Part shown: positions 25,791-34,311 of the stretch, in pieces
Position numbering within the stretch: the first letter of the stretch is position 1
How the letters are laid out: every line of letters starts with the position of its first letter
Notes under the pieces: generated by a model
What the model was told of the DNA's origin: nothing
Seen by the model: the letters and a program-made list of their open reading frames with translations, nothing else
Database searches by the model: none
Position numbers and translations under genes: made by a program
Assembly: GCF_003584015.1 (NCBI RefSeq)
Contig: NZ_QXFM01000117.1
Span: 62,001-126,000, forward strand
Direction: 5' to 3'
DNA: 64,000 nt
Origin: Aurantiacibacter xanthus
GTDB lineage: Bacteria > Pseudomonadota > Alphaproteobacteria > Sphingomonadales > Sphingomonadaceae

Positions 25791-27020
25791 TCAGCCGTTC
25801 TGGAAGGCCGCCATGGCGGCAGCGACACTGCCCTGCTCGCTTTGCAGGACAGGATGGGTCCGCAGCACGGCGACGTTGCGCAGGAAACGGCCCATGGGCG
25901 TGCCCGCCTTGGCCGATGCCGACGTGCCGGCGGCACGGAACAGCAGGTCGATTGCCTCCCACGCCATTTGCACGCAGCGCTGCGCAATCTGGTTGAGCCG
26001 CATGCGTTTCACATCGTCGAAGGGGATGCCCTCCTCCTTCCACTGCCTTGCATAGCCCATGTACTCTTCGCCCGAGCGCACGAGAGCCGCTTCGGCGGTG
26101 GAGATCAGTGACAGCGCCTGCCCGTATTGCAGTTGCGCCACCGGGTCGTGGCACATCTGCCTGAATGGCGGCGCTTTCGACTTCTTGCTGCGAAGGATCT
26201 CCTCGAACAGATCGAGCGCACCGCGCGCCGCGCCCACTGCCACGGCAGCGGTTTCCCCGATCAGGAACGGGCCGATAAGCCCCCAGTACATCGGGTTCTC
26301 ATGCAAGGGAACTTCGGTCACGAGCGGCTCGGCGCCGCGCTCCATGCCGGACACGCGAAGCACGCGCTCGCTCGGCACGAAGACATCTTCGACATCGACG
26401 CGCTTGGACCCGGTGCCCCGCATCCCCATCACGGACCAGTCGTCCACGATCGTGCAGTCCTTCATGTCGACGATGGCCTGGATCAACCCGCCATCCTCAC
26501 CTTCGACCCTCGCCAGCCCCATGAAGTGGGTGCCAATGTCGATGCCGGAAGCGGAAACCCAGTGGTTCGATACCCGGTATCCCCCCTCAACGGGGACCGC
26601 CGTGCCCAGCGGGGTCAAGGCGCCGGGGCAGCGGAAGTCGCCCGCTTCCCCGAAGACTTCGATCTGCGTCGAAGCCGGATAGCGCGCCAGCACCACCGGA
26701 TGCCCGCCAACGAGCGACGTCACCCAGCCCGTTTCGCTACAGCCCCGCGCGATCTCGATGATGACCTTGTAGAAGTCGTCGATACCGAATTCGTAGCCAC
26801 CGAAAATGCGCGGCTGCACCATCCGGAAGAACCCTCCGGCAATCAGCTCCGCGGCGATTTCCGGCGTAACGCATCCACCCGCCTCGCAGTCGGCCTGGGC
26901 CGCGCGCAACTTCGGCCGCATCGCCCTTGCCCGCTCCAGCAGAATTTCCGGCGTCAGACCGGGTTCCGGCTGCGGTATCGCCTTTGGTTTCCTCACAGGC
27001 TCCATCAGCTTCGTCGCCAT
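25791..27020 (-). CDS. Flavin-dependent monooxygenase, acyl-CoA dehydrogenase fold (HpaB/HsaA/DszC-like), copy B
   Basis: A 409-aa protein of the acyl-CoA dehydrogenase superfamily with the C-terminal domain seen in two-component flavin monooxygenases. A helical N-domain (PEILLERARAMRPKLR), the central beta-domain with DDWSVMGMRGTGSK (about 207-220) and a helical C-domain are present. It is a paralogue of the gene at 28648-29898; both start with a PQPEPGLTP/AQPEPGLTP segment. These enzymes use reduced flavin from a separate reductase to hydroxylate aromatics or oxidise N- or S-containing substrates. No reductase gene is adjacent, so it must be supplied elsewhere. Confidence 0.82.
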   Translation of the reverse strand: MATKLMEPVRKPKAIPQPEPGLTPEILLERARAMRPKLRAAQADCEAGGCVTPEIAAELIAGGFFRMVQPRIFGGYEFGIDDFYKVIIEIARGCSETGWVTSLVGGHPVVLARYPASTQIEVFGEAGDFRCPGALTPLGTAVPVEGGYRVSNHWVSASGIDIGTHFMGLARVEGEDGGLIQAIVDMKDCTIVDDWSVMGMRGTGSKRVDVEDVFVPSERVLRVSGMERGAEPLVTEVPLHENPMYWGLIGPFLIGETAAVAVGAARGALDLFEEILRSKKSKAPPFRQMCHDPVAQLQYGQALSLISTAEAALVRSGEEYMGYARQWKEEGIPFDDVKRMRLNQIAQRCVQMAWEAIDLLFRAAGTSASAKAGTPMGRFLRNVAVLRTHPVLQSEQGSVAAAMAAFQNG

Positions 27021-27086
27021 CAGAACAGTCCTTCCATTCGTTCAAAGCGCTGCCACGGCCGCAACCGCGCAAGGCGCTGCAGAGGT

Positions 27087-28595
27087 TCACCCAAGTGTCT
27101 TTTCGAGAGGCGGACGCGCCGCCACATAGCCCAGCCGCCGTTCGATCAGCGCCGCGAGCCGGATGGTGGTGCGATCCTCCATCGCCGGGCCGATAAGTTG
27201 CAGGCCCAGCGGCACCTGCCCTTCCCGGCGCGGCGCGGGAATCACCGTCGAGGGCAGGTTCGCGACAGTGGCAAGGCCGGGCCAAGACAGCTGCGAGAGA
27301 TAGACCACGTCGCGATCATCCACCTGACGGCGACGATAGAGCTGGGCCTTCATGCCCTCGCCCGAGAGGTCGTGCGGGAAAGCTGCCGAGGGGAAGACCG
27401 GGCAGACCATGGCATCCCATTCGCGGAAAAAACGCGCCCAGCCGTCGCAGAGCCTGGCCCGCGCTTCTTCCAGCCTGCCCCACCTGAGCGGATCGGGTTT
27501 CGCACAGCCTTCGAGAATTCTGCCGAACGTCAGGGCGTCTTCCGGCAGGTTGGCAAGATCTTCTGCCGTAAGCTCGAAGTCCTGCCCCCCGAGAACGATC
27601 GAGAACAGCATGTTCACATAGGTTTCGAGCGCAGCCTGCGGATCGAAGTCGGGCCTCGCGGTCTCGCTGACCTTGGCCCCTTGCGCGCGCAGCTCGCCGG
27701 CGAGCCGGGCGATTGCCTCCTGCGTTTCGGACGTGGCCGCATAGGGCAGATCCTCGCTCCACAGTGCGACGCGGAAGTCGGACAGCTTTTCATGCCGCGA
27801 CGGTGCCACGGTGGTGGAAAAGGCAGGCACCCTTTCCGGACCCGGCGCGGTCAGGATATCGAGCGCCAGCTCCAGATCGCAAGCGCTGCGTGCCATCGGA
27901 CCGGCAACGGCCAGCTGCGGCTCTTCCATCACTCCCGGCATCGGCGGCACGTGCCCTCGGGTGGGCACAAGGCCGTAGCTCGACTTGTGCCCGAATACGC
28001 CGCACATATGCGCCGGGATGCGGATCGACCCTCCTATGTCGCTGCCCAGTTCCAGCGGGGTTAGGCCCGCACTAAGCGCCGCCGCCGCCCCGCCCGAGGA
28101 GCCGCCCACGGTGAGGTCCAGCGACCACGGGTTGCGCGTCAGGCCATAGATCGGATTGTCGGTCTGGTGATCGGCACCGGCGATGGGGATATTGGTCTTG
28201 CCGAAGATGACCCCGCCCGCCGCACGCAATCGCCCGACCGCAACAGCATCTTCGGACGAAATGTTGTCGGCAAGCGGCGGCAACCCGCAGCTGGTGCGCA
28301 TTCCGATTGCGCTGTAGGTTTCCTTTACCGTGAAAGGCAAACCCGCAAGGGCCCCTGCCGAACCACCGCTGGATAGAGCCTTGTCAGCAGCACGGGCAGC
28401 ATCGAAGGCCCGGTCGAGATCAAGCGCGACGATGGCATTGATCGGCGCATTCAGCCTCTCATATCGGTCCAAAAACAGCTGGAGCAGCTCCTCCGAACCG
28501 ATCTTGCGCGTGCCCAGCATGGCAATGAGGTCGCCTGCGGTCGCATAGGCCAGATCATCAGCGGATGCAGCGGCCCTCATGTCTAAATCACTCAT
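27087..28595 (-). CDS. Amidase (amidase signature family)
   Basis: A 502-aa amidase-signature hydrolase. The Ser-cisSer-Lys triad is visible as Lys91 (FTVKET), Ser166 in GGSSGGAAAALSAG and nucleophile Ser190 in LGSDIGGSIRIPA. I chose the ATG at 28595, which has a GGGGGGAG site; the longer frame to 28628 lacks one. It cleaves a carboxamide to acid and amine. It lies between two paralogous flavin monooxygenase genes in one operon, suggesting that an amide is hydrolysed before or after oxidation. Confidence 0.9.
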   Translation of the reverse strand: MSDLDMRAAASADDLAYATAGDLIAMLGTRKIGSEELLQLFLDRYERLNAPINAIVALDLDRAFDAARAADKALSSGGSAGALAGLPFTVKETYSAIGMRTSCGLPPLADNISSEDAVAVGRLRAAGGVIFGKTNIPIAGADHQTDNPIYGLTRNPWSLDLTVGGSSGGAAAALSAGLTPLELGSDIGGSIRIPAHMCGVFGHKSSYGLVPTRGHVPPMPGVMEEPQLAVAGPMARSACDLELALDILTAPGPERVPAFSTTVAPSRHEKLSDFRVALWSEDLPYAATSETQEAIARLAGELRAQGAKVSETARPDFDPQAALETYVNMLFSIVLGGQDFELTAEDLANLPEDALTFGRILEGCAKPDPLRWGRLEEARARLCDGWARFFREWDAMVCPVFPSAAFPHDLSGEGMKAQLYRRRQVDDRDVVYLSQLSWPGLATVANLPSTVIPAPRREGQVPLGLQLIGPAMEDRTTIRLAALIERRLGYVAARPPLEKTLG

Positions 28596-28647
28596 AGCTG
28601 CGAACTCCCCCCGCCAACCCGCGCGCAAACGCTGACTGATCTCGCGA

Positions 28648-29898
28648 TCAACGTCCGAGTCCGAACTGAACCCGGCCCATCACGCCCGCCGCGTCTTCGA
28701 GCTGAAGCACGGCATGCGTTTTCAGCACCGCGAAATTGCGCAGGATGCGGGTCAGCGGATGCCCCTCTCGCGCAGCTGTCGAGGTTCCGCCGGCGTGGAA
28801 GATCATCTGGAACGCCTCCCAGCCGAGCTGCGCGCTCTGCACGGCGATGGCACGCAGGCGGATCGAGCGGGCATCGTCGAAGGGAATACCCTCCTCCTGC
28901 TCCTGGCGGGCATATTCCATGAACTCGTGCCCGGCGCCGATCAGGGCAGATTCCGCCATGGCCACCAGACGCGCCGCAGTGCCGTAGTTGCGCTGATGGA
29001 TCGGGTCGTTGAACTTCTCGAGATAGGGCGGATAGGACGCCTTCTTGTGCCAGAGAATGTCCTCGTAATGGTCGAGCGCGGCGCGCGCCGTCCCCACCGC
29101 CACCGAGGCCGTCTGGCTGATCAGGAACGGTGAAATCGCGGTGGAGTACATAGGGTTATCCGAAGTCGTGCACTTCAGGCTCAAGGGCTCCGCGCCGCGC
29201 GCCATGCCGTGACAACGCATGACCCGGTGCTCGGGCACGAAGATATCCTCGGCCACCACCTTCTTTGAGCCGGTGCCGCGCATGCCGATAACGTCCCAGT
29301 CATCGACGATTTCGTATTGGCTGCGATCCACCAGGATCTGGGCAGGCACCGGTTCCCCCTCGCCCTGTATCATCACCAGCGGCATGAAGTGGGTGGCGAT
29401 ATCCACGCCCGACCCGTTGCGCCATCCGGCGGTGACACGGTAGCCGCCCGGCACCGGAATGGCCTTGCCCGGCGGCGCAAAAGACCCCGCCGCACGAAAC
29501 TCGCCAGTCGCGCCATAGGCTTCACGCTGCGCCTGTTCGGAAAACTTCCCAAGAACAACGGGTTGCCCCGCCACGAGAGCAAGAACCCAGCCGATTTCCG
29601 TGCTGCCGCGCGCCAGCTCCATCATCACGCGATAGTAGGTCGCCACATCGAACTCGTAGCCGCCAAACCGCTCCAGCTGGATGATCCGATAGAAGCCGGC
29701 AGCAACGAGTTCGTCGTTGATGTCCTGCGGAACGCGCCCCTGCCGCTCGCAGTCCTCTTCCGCAGCGCGTAGCCGGGGGCGAAGGTCCTGCGCTCGTCGT
29801 AGCAGGTCAGACGGCGTCAGGCCCGGCTCGGGCTGCGCGATTGCGTCCGTCACCTGCGCATCCGGCACGTGTTCGATTGCGGAAATGTCTGTTGCCAA
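28648..29898 (-). CDS. Flavin-dependent monooxygenase, acyl-CoA dehydrogenase fold, copy A
   Basis: A 416-aa paralogue of the monooxygenase at 25791-27020, with the same PEPGLTPSDLLRRA start segment and DDWDVIGMRGTGSK core. The start is TTG, supported by a strong GGGAGGT ribosome site 7 bp upstream. It is the first gene of the operon that continues with the amidase, the second monooxygenase, SDR and kinase. Two phased tetO-like sites lie 90-126 bp upstream. The reaction is not predictable beyond flavin-dependent oxygenation or dehydrogenation. Confidence 0.82.
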   Translation of the reverse strand: MATDISAIEHVPDAQVTDAIAQPEPGLTPSDLLRRAQDLRPRLRAAEEDCERQGRVPQDINDELVAAGFYRIIQLERFGGYEFDVATYYRVMMELARGSTEIGWVLALVAGQPVVLGKFSEQAQREAYGATGEFRAAGSFAPPGKAIPVPGGYRVTAGWRNGSGVDIATHFMPLVMIQGEGEPVPAQILVDRSQYEIVDDWDVIGMRGTGSKKVVAEDIFVPEHRVMRCHGMARGAEPLSLKCTTSDNPMYSTAISPFLISQTASVAVGTARAALDHYEDILWHKKASYPPYLEKFNDPIHQRNYGTAARLVAMAESALIGAGHEFMEYARQEQEEGIPFDDARSIRLRAIAVQSAQLGWEAFQMIFHAGGTSTAAREGHPLTRILRNFAVLKTHAVLQLEDAAGVMGRVQFGLGR

Positions 29899-29988
29899 GA
29901 CGATACCTCCCGATGGCAGCCCACCTCATGCTCCGGCGCCCCAGACGAGCCACCAGCTCCCCGCCAGCCACACCTGTCATGCATCTGT

Positions 29989-30003
29989 GTTAGCAGCGAT
30001 AAC
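29989..30003. promoter_or_regulatory. Tetracycline-operator-like site 2 (one mismatch)
   Basis: GTTAGCAGCGATAAC differs from the perfect 15-bp repeat at one arm position (G for T) plus one spacer base. It starts 21 bp from the next site, two helical turns, so two dimers could bind the same face of the DNA. Confidence 0.5.
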
Positions 30004-30009
30004 AATAGA

Positions 30010-30024
30010 GTTATCAACGATAAC
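30010..30024. promoter_or_regulatory. Tetracycline-operator-like site 3
   Basis: GTTATCAACGATAAC, identical to the site at 23749-23763, lies in the AT-rich gap between the TetR gene and the monooxygenase-amidase operon. It is followed by ATGT, giving a 19-bp stretch that is partly repeated at 46911-46929. Confidence 0.65.
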
Positions 30025-30193
30025 ATGTCTGTCAAACGGAATTTTTCTCCACATGGCACAGCCATGCAGATGACCCACAATAACCCTTGTTTTTCAGAAT
30101 ATTACCGCATTACAAAAATAGCTGCGGCGCGTCAGAACGCCACGCTATAGCGGTGTCGTCAGCGATTTTGGCAGGGCAGATATGCCCGGGGAC

Positions 30194-30811
30194 TCAGGCG
30201 TCGGCGCTGCTGTCCTGATTGAGCTTCAGCCGCAAGCCTTCGATCATTACGTCGAGCGCGAATTCAAATGCTTCACAGCGATTGTAATCTTCGGGCGAGC
30301 GGTCATCACGCTGCCGCTCGCTTTCCTCGTGCAGCTGCCAGCCAACCATCAGGCGGGTGATGAACTTCGATGCGAAGACCGCCCGATCATGGGTGAAGCC
30401 GGCATCCTGCAGCGGCTTCGAGATCAGATCCAGCGGCTCGATCGGCAGCGATGCCGCAATAAGCCGGGCGCCATCGCGATGGCTCATCACAGCGGCAAAG
30501 GAAGCCCGCGCGGTCGCCCGCAACCACTCATCCCACTGCTCATCGGCTCGCGGTTGACGGATAACCGGCAGCAACAGAGCCGCTGCCATGTGATCGAGCA
30601 GCGCCGCCTTGCTGGGGAAGTGCCGGTAGAGAGCAGGCCCTTCGACCCCGAGCTGATCGCCAATGCGCCGCGTCGTCAACTTGTCGAAGCCAACCTCGTC
30701 CAGCAAGTCCAGCGCCGCCTTGACGATGATCGGGCGAGTCAGCGGCCCACGGTCCTGCGTCGCGTTCGATCGCCCCACGGGCCCTGGCAAAACTGTCGCA
30801 TCCTCGCTCAT
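30194..30811 (-). CDS. TetR-family repressor resembling the tetracycline repressor subgroup
   Basis: A 205-aa repressor. The N-terminal helix-turn-helix (about 25-71) reads LTTRRIGDQLGVEGPALYRHF, close to the DNA-recognition helix of TetR, and the effector domain keeps SHRDGAR (near 115) and FEFALDVMIEGLRLKL near the C-terminus, also as in TetR. It lies upstream of the oxygenase-amidase operon on the same strand, with two tetO-like palindromes in the gap. It therefore probably represses this operon and the TonB receptor and responds to the pathway substrate. No tetA-like pump is next to it. Confidence 0.85.
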   Translation of the reverse strand: MSEDATVLPGPVGRSNATQDRGPLTRPIIVKAALDLLDEVGFDKLTTRRIGDQLGVEGPALYRHFPSKAALLDHMAAALLLPVIRQPRADEQWDEWLRATARASFAAVMSHRDGARLIAASLPIEPLDLISKPLQDAGFTHDRAVFASKFITRLMVGWQLHEESERQRDDRSPEDYNRCEAFEFALDVMIEGLRLKLNQDSSADA

Positions 30812-31100
30812 AGGGGCAGCCTGATAGAGCCAAGGTTACGAATAGCAAGCATGGCATCCATCATCCCATTTTACCCAGTATTGAGTGCAAGATAGCAGGA
30901 TAAGCGCCCCACGCCTTGATGTATGGCAAAGCCGCCAATAAGTACTTGTTGCCAGTGCGCCCGATAGGTCCGGTTGCGCTGCACCGGCGCAATATCCCCG
31001 CCCGGGGCCTGTTCAACGGTCGGCGAATGCGACAGACTATCCGAGCAAATCGCCCCATATGTGCGCCTGGAAGCACCCGTAGGCCAAAGCAGGACCAGAG

Positions 31101-32039
31101 ATGAAGGAACGGCTGCGCGAACTCGACCTCAACCTCCTGGTGATCCTCGATGCCTTGTTTCGCTGCGCCAATGTGTCGCGCGCGGCGGAGGAATTGCAGA
31201 TGTCGCAGAGCGCGGTCAGCCACGCGCTCAAGCGGCTGCGCGTCCTGTTCGATGACGAGCTGTTCATCCGCGCGCGTGAGGGCATGGCCCCTACTCCGAA
31301 GGCCTCGCAACTCTCGGGCTACGTGGCCGAGATCGTGCGCCTCGCGCGGCTCACCATGCTTTCGGGGCAAACCTTCGATCCTGCCGCCTCCGACCGCACG
31401 CTGAGCGTCGCGCTCGGCGATGCCGGCGACATGGTGATGCTGCCCGATCTGGCGCGGCATATCCGCGATGCTGGATCACACCTGCGCATCTCCTCGATCT
31501 CGTGCTCCGCCGAGGAAGCCGTGCCGCTGCTCGCTTCGGGCAAGCTCGATGTCTACGTCGGCAACATGCAGGGCTCGACGTCGGATATCCTGTGCCAGCG
31601 GCTCTACGAAGATCGCCTCGTCATCATCGCCTCCAGCAAGCACAGGGTGCGCAAGCGGATGAACTTCGAGCAGTATCAGCAGAGCGAGCACATCGCGGTG
31701 CAAATGCGGACCAAGCCAAGCGCGCGCAACGTGGTGACCAATCTGTTCGAAGGCCAGGGCGTGATCCGCAAGGCCACCATCGAAACGCCGCACCTCGCCT
31801 CGGTGCCGCTGGTGCTCGAACGCAACGATCACCTGATCTCGACCGTGCCGATCTCGCTCGCCGAGTATTTCCAGAAGACAGCCAAACTGAAGATCATCGA
31901 GCCCGACTTCTACCTGCCCAATATCGAAATCAGCCAGTACTGGCACCGGCGCTACAACAACGATTCCTTCGTCACCTGGGCACGCCACGCCATCCGCGAC
32001 CTGTTCCAGAACCGCCCGGTCAAATTCGGGCTCGGCTGA
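31101..32039 (+). CDS. LysR-family transcriptional regulator (NodD/PcpR-like branch)
   Basis: A 312-aa LysR regulator. The N-terminus RELDLNLLVILDALFRCANVSRAAEELQMSQSAVSHALKRLR is the typical winged HTH (about 4-65), followed by a periplasmic-binding-like effector domain. It is divergent from TetR across 289 bp of non-coding DNA and precedes the MalY/PatB-type gene on the same strand by 203 bp. Its target could be that gene or the nearby transferase operon. Confidence 0.88.
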   Translation: MKERLRELDLNLLVILDALFRCANVSRAAEELQMSQSAVSHALKRLRVLFDDELFIRAREGMAPTPKASQLSGYVAEIVRLARLTMLSGQTFDPAASDRTLSVALGDAGDMVMLPDLARHIRDAGSHLRISSISCSAEEAVPLLASGKLDVYVGNMQGSTSDILCQRLYEDRLVIIASSKHRVRKRMNFEQYQQSEHIAVQMRTKPSARNVVTNLFEGQGVIRKATIETPHLASVPLVLERNDHLISTVPISLAEYFQKTAKLKIIEPDFYLPNIEISQYWHRRYNNDSFVTWARHAIRDLFQNRPVKFGLG

Positions 32040-32242
32040 TCGCTTCGAAGCCGCCTCTTATGTGAAGACGCTCGATAGAGGTTATCAGGTTGATGCATGC
32101 CGTAAATCTGGCAATCGCTCCCTCCCCAACCTATCCCTGCCCCATCATTCCATGACGTCATGGCCGTGGCGCCCGCGCGCCGACCGCCAGATGCGGGCCA
32201 GCATGAGGCCCAGCCGACGACAAGGGCAAGGGACGCGATACA

Positions 32243-33415
32243 TTGACCAATTTCACGACCGCTATCGACGCCATCGCATTGACCGAGCTGCACCGGAGCG
32301 GAGCGACCAAGTGGTGCGGCGATGACGAGACCATTGGCGCTTTCGTCGCCGAGATGGACTTCAACACCGCCCCGGAAATCAAGGCCGCCCTGCATGCAGC
32401 GGTCGACGAAGGCGCGTTCGGCTATCTTCCTGGCCGGCTGCGCGACGAGCTTCAGAACGCCACCGCCGAATTCTACGCGCGCCGCTTCGGCTGGTCGTTC
32501 GCAGCCTCGGATGTCCACCATGTGCCCGACGTGATCAAGGCGCTGCAACTCGCGATCGAGCATCATAGCGCGCCCGATAGCCCGGTAATCGTCCCGACCC
32601 CGGCCTATATGCCGTTCCTCGTGATCCCGCCGATGCAGGGCCGCAAGGTCATTCAGGTGCCGATGGCGGTGCATGACGACGGATATGCCACCTTCGATCT
32701 CGACGGCTTGCAAAAGGCTTTCGATCAGGGTGCGAACCTGCTGGCGCTGTGCAACCCTTACAACCCGCTCGGCCGGGTATTCTCGCGCGAGGAGCTGGTT
32801 GCGGTCAGCGAGGTGGTCGCACGCAACAATGGCCGGGTGTTCGCCGACGAGATCTGGGCACCGCTGGTCTACGATGGTCATGCCCATATCCCCTATGCCT
32901 CGGTCAACGATACCGCAGCCGGCCATACGATCACGGCGGCCTCAGCCTCGAAGGCGTGGAACCTGCCCGGTCTGAAGTGCGCGCAGGTCATCACCAGCAA
33001 CGATGCCGACCGCGAAATCTGGAGCCGCATCGGCTTCTTCGCCGGGCATGGCACCTCGAACCTTGGTGCGGTGTCCAATATCGCCGCCTATCGCGACGGA
33101 GAGCGCTGGCTGGGCGAAGTGCTGGCCTATCTCGACCGTAACCGCGCCGCGATCAGCGACCTTGTCGCGCAGCATCTGCCCGGTGTCCGCTACCGCCAGC
33201 CCGAGGGCACCTACGTTGCCTGGCTCGACATGCGCGGGCTGGACGGGATCGACAACCCGGCCGAATTCTTCAAGGAACACGCACAGGTCCATCTGACCGA
33301 CGGAGCCTCGTGCGGCAAAGGGTTCGAGGGCTTCGCAAGGTTCATTTTCGCTACCCCGCTGCCGATCCTTCGCGAAGCTTTCGAACGCATGGGCAAGGCG
33401 CTGCGCGAGCGCTGA
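32243..33415 (+). CDS. MalY/PatB-type PLP enzyme (C-S lyase or aminotransferase)
   Basis: A 390-aa fold-type I PLP enzyme. The PLP lysine is K237 in TAASASKAWNLPGLKCA and the ring-nitrogen Asp is in VFADEIWAPLVYDGH (Asp202), as in cystathionine beta-lyases of the MalY/PatB group. The start is TTG with an AAGGGA site; the first ATG is 37 codons in and would delete the conserved N-terminus. It may cleave cysteine conjugates, which fits the glutathione transferase and sulfurtransferase genes next door on the other strand. Confidence 0.82.
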   Translation: MTNFTTAIDAIALTELHRSGATKWCGDDETIGAFVAEMDFNTAPEIKAALHAAVDEGAFGYLPGRLRDELQNATAEFYARRFGWSFAASDVHHVPDVIKALQLAIEHHSAPDSPVIVPTPAYMPFLVIPPMQGRKVIQVPMAVHDDGYATFDLDGLQKAFDQGANLLALCNPYNPLGRVFSREELVAVSEVVARNNGRVFADEIWAPLVYDGHAHIPYASVNDTAAGHTITAASASKAWNLPGLKCAQVITSNDADREIWSRIGFFAGHGTSNLGAVSNIAAYRDGERWLGEVLAYLDRNRAAISDLVAQHLPGVRYRQPEGTYVAWLDMRGLDGIDNPAEFFKEHAQVHLTDGASCGKGFEGFARFIFATPLPILREAFERMGKALRER

Positions 33416-33437
33416 CGCGCCGCCCTTGTCACACTGT

Positions 33438-33471
33438 AAGGCCGCTCCCGATCGCGATCGGGAGCGGCCTT
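33438..33471. terminator. Bidirectional terminator, perfect 34-bp palindrome
   Basis: AAGGCCGCTCCCGATCG followed by its exact complement lies between the convergent MalY/PatB-type and glutathione transferase genes, with T-rich sequence on the plus side. Confidence 0.7.
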
Positions 33472-33484
33472 GCTGTTTTGGAGG

Positions 33485-34258
33485 TCAGCCGCCGATGAAC
33501 AGCGGGGGATCGCCTTCGCGCCGTTCGAGCCCGAACAGCGGCTTCAGACCCGGATGGCGGCCGAGCCCGCCGAACAGATCGAAGCCGCGCTCGATCCAGT
33601 CGCGCAGCGGGTCGTTTTCGGCCAGCGGCGGGGTGCCGACCAGCGAGGCCGCCCACAGGAAGATCGACAGCGGCGCATAGTCGGCAAAGTCCGGCGCGTC
33701 GCCGCCCAGCCAGCGCTGACCGCTCAGCACTTCGCGCAGCGGCTCCAGCGCCACCGAGACGCCCGGCAACCGATCCTCGCGCCCGGCCTGCACCTCTTCC
33801 ATCGTCTTGCCGCCCAGCTGCACCTGCTCGCGCGCCTGGCGGACATAGGCCCGGTCTTCTGGCAGGCAGGCATCGTGATAGTCGAGGATGAAGCACTCGA
33901 ACCACGGGCGTACGATCGCCAGCCACATCCAGGTATCGCAGAATTTCACGCTGTTGTGGTGGATCTGCCCCTGAAACAGCGCGGGCAGCTCGGGATAGGT
34001 CTGGTCGAGATAGTCGGCCACCACGAAGTCACCGCCGCGCAGGCTTTCGAACACCCAGTTGTCGCCATCGCGGATGCAGGGGTTGTGATCGGTCCGGCCG
34101 CCGCTGCGCTCCTTGATGGTGGTAAAGCCGCCGGTGATGACCTTGTGATCGAGCCCCTTGTGGGCGAGCGCATATTTCTGCTGCCAGGTAAAAGGGCTCA
34201 TCGAGGTGCCCGAGTTGACGGTGGTGTCGATGATCTCGATCGGTTCGCGCTGAGACAT
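33485..34258 (-). CDS. Glutathione S-transferase, LigE-like beta-etherase candidate
   Basis: A 257-aa glutathione transferase. The N-terminal thioredoxin-like domain has VNSGTSMSPFTWQQKYALAHKG, and the C-domain has ILDYHDACLPEDRAYVR, VQAGREDRLPG and RGFDLFGGLGRHPG, segments I associate with LigE, the beta-etherase that splits aryl-glycerol-beta-aryl ethers of lignin with glutathione. The ATG at 34258 is used because the longer frame would overlap the sulfurtransferase gene. It lies 53 bp below that gene on the same strand. Exact ether specificity cannot be read from sequence. Confidence 0.8.
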   Translation of the reverse strand: MSQREPIEIIDTTVNSGTSMSPFTWQQKYALAHKGLDHKVITGGFTTIKERSGGRTDHNPCIRDGDNWVFESLRGGDFVVADYLDQTYPELPALFQGQIHHNSVKFCDTWMWLAIVRPWFECFILDYHDACLPEDRAYVRQAREQVQLGGKTMEEVQAGREDRLPGVSVALEPLREVLSGQRWLGGDAPDFADYAPLSIFLWAASLVGTPPLAENDPLRDWIERGFDLFGGLGRHPGLKPLFGLERREGDPPLFIGG

Positions 34259-34311
34259 GATGGAGGTCCGTTTGCTGTCGTGAGGAAAGGGGAGCGGCAG
34301 GCGCGCCCGCG

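Noticed and set aside
26127-28064. Long plus-strand open frame (645 codons)
   Set aside because: It lies opposite the oxygenase and amidase genes, which have clear family motifs; the antisense frame has Arg/His/Pro-rich sequence without any domain, as expected in GC-rich DNA.
30194-30811. Tetracycline resistance module
   Set aside because: The repressor resembles TetR, but no tetA efflux gene or ribosomal protection gene is in the window; the MFS genes here belong to other families.
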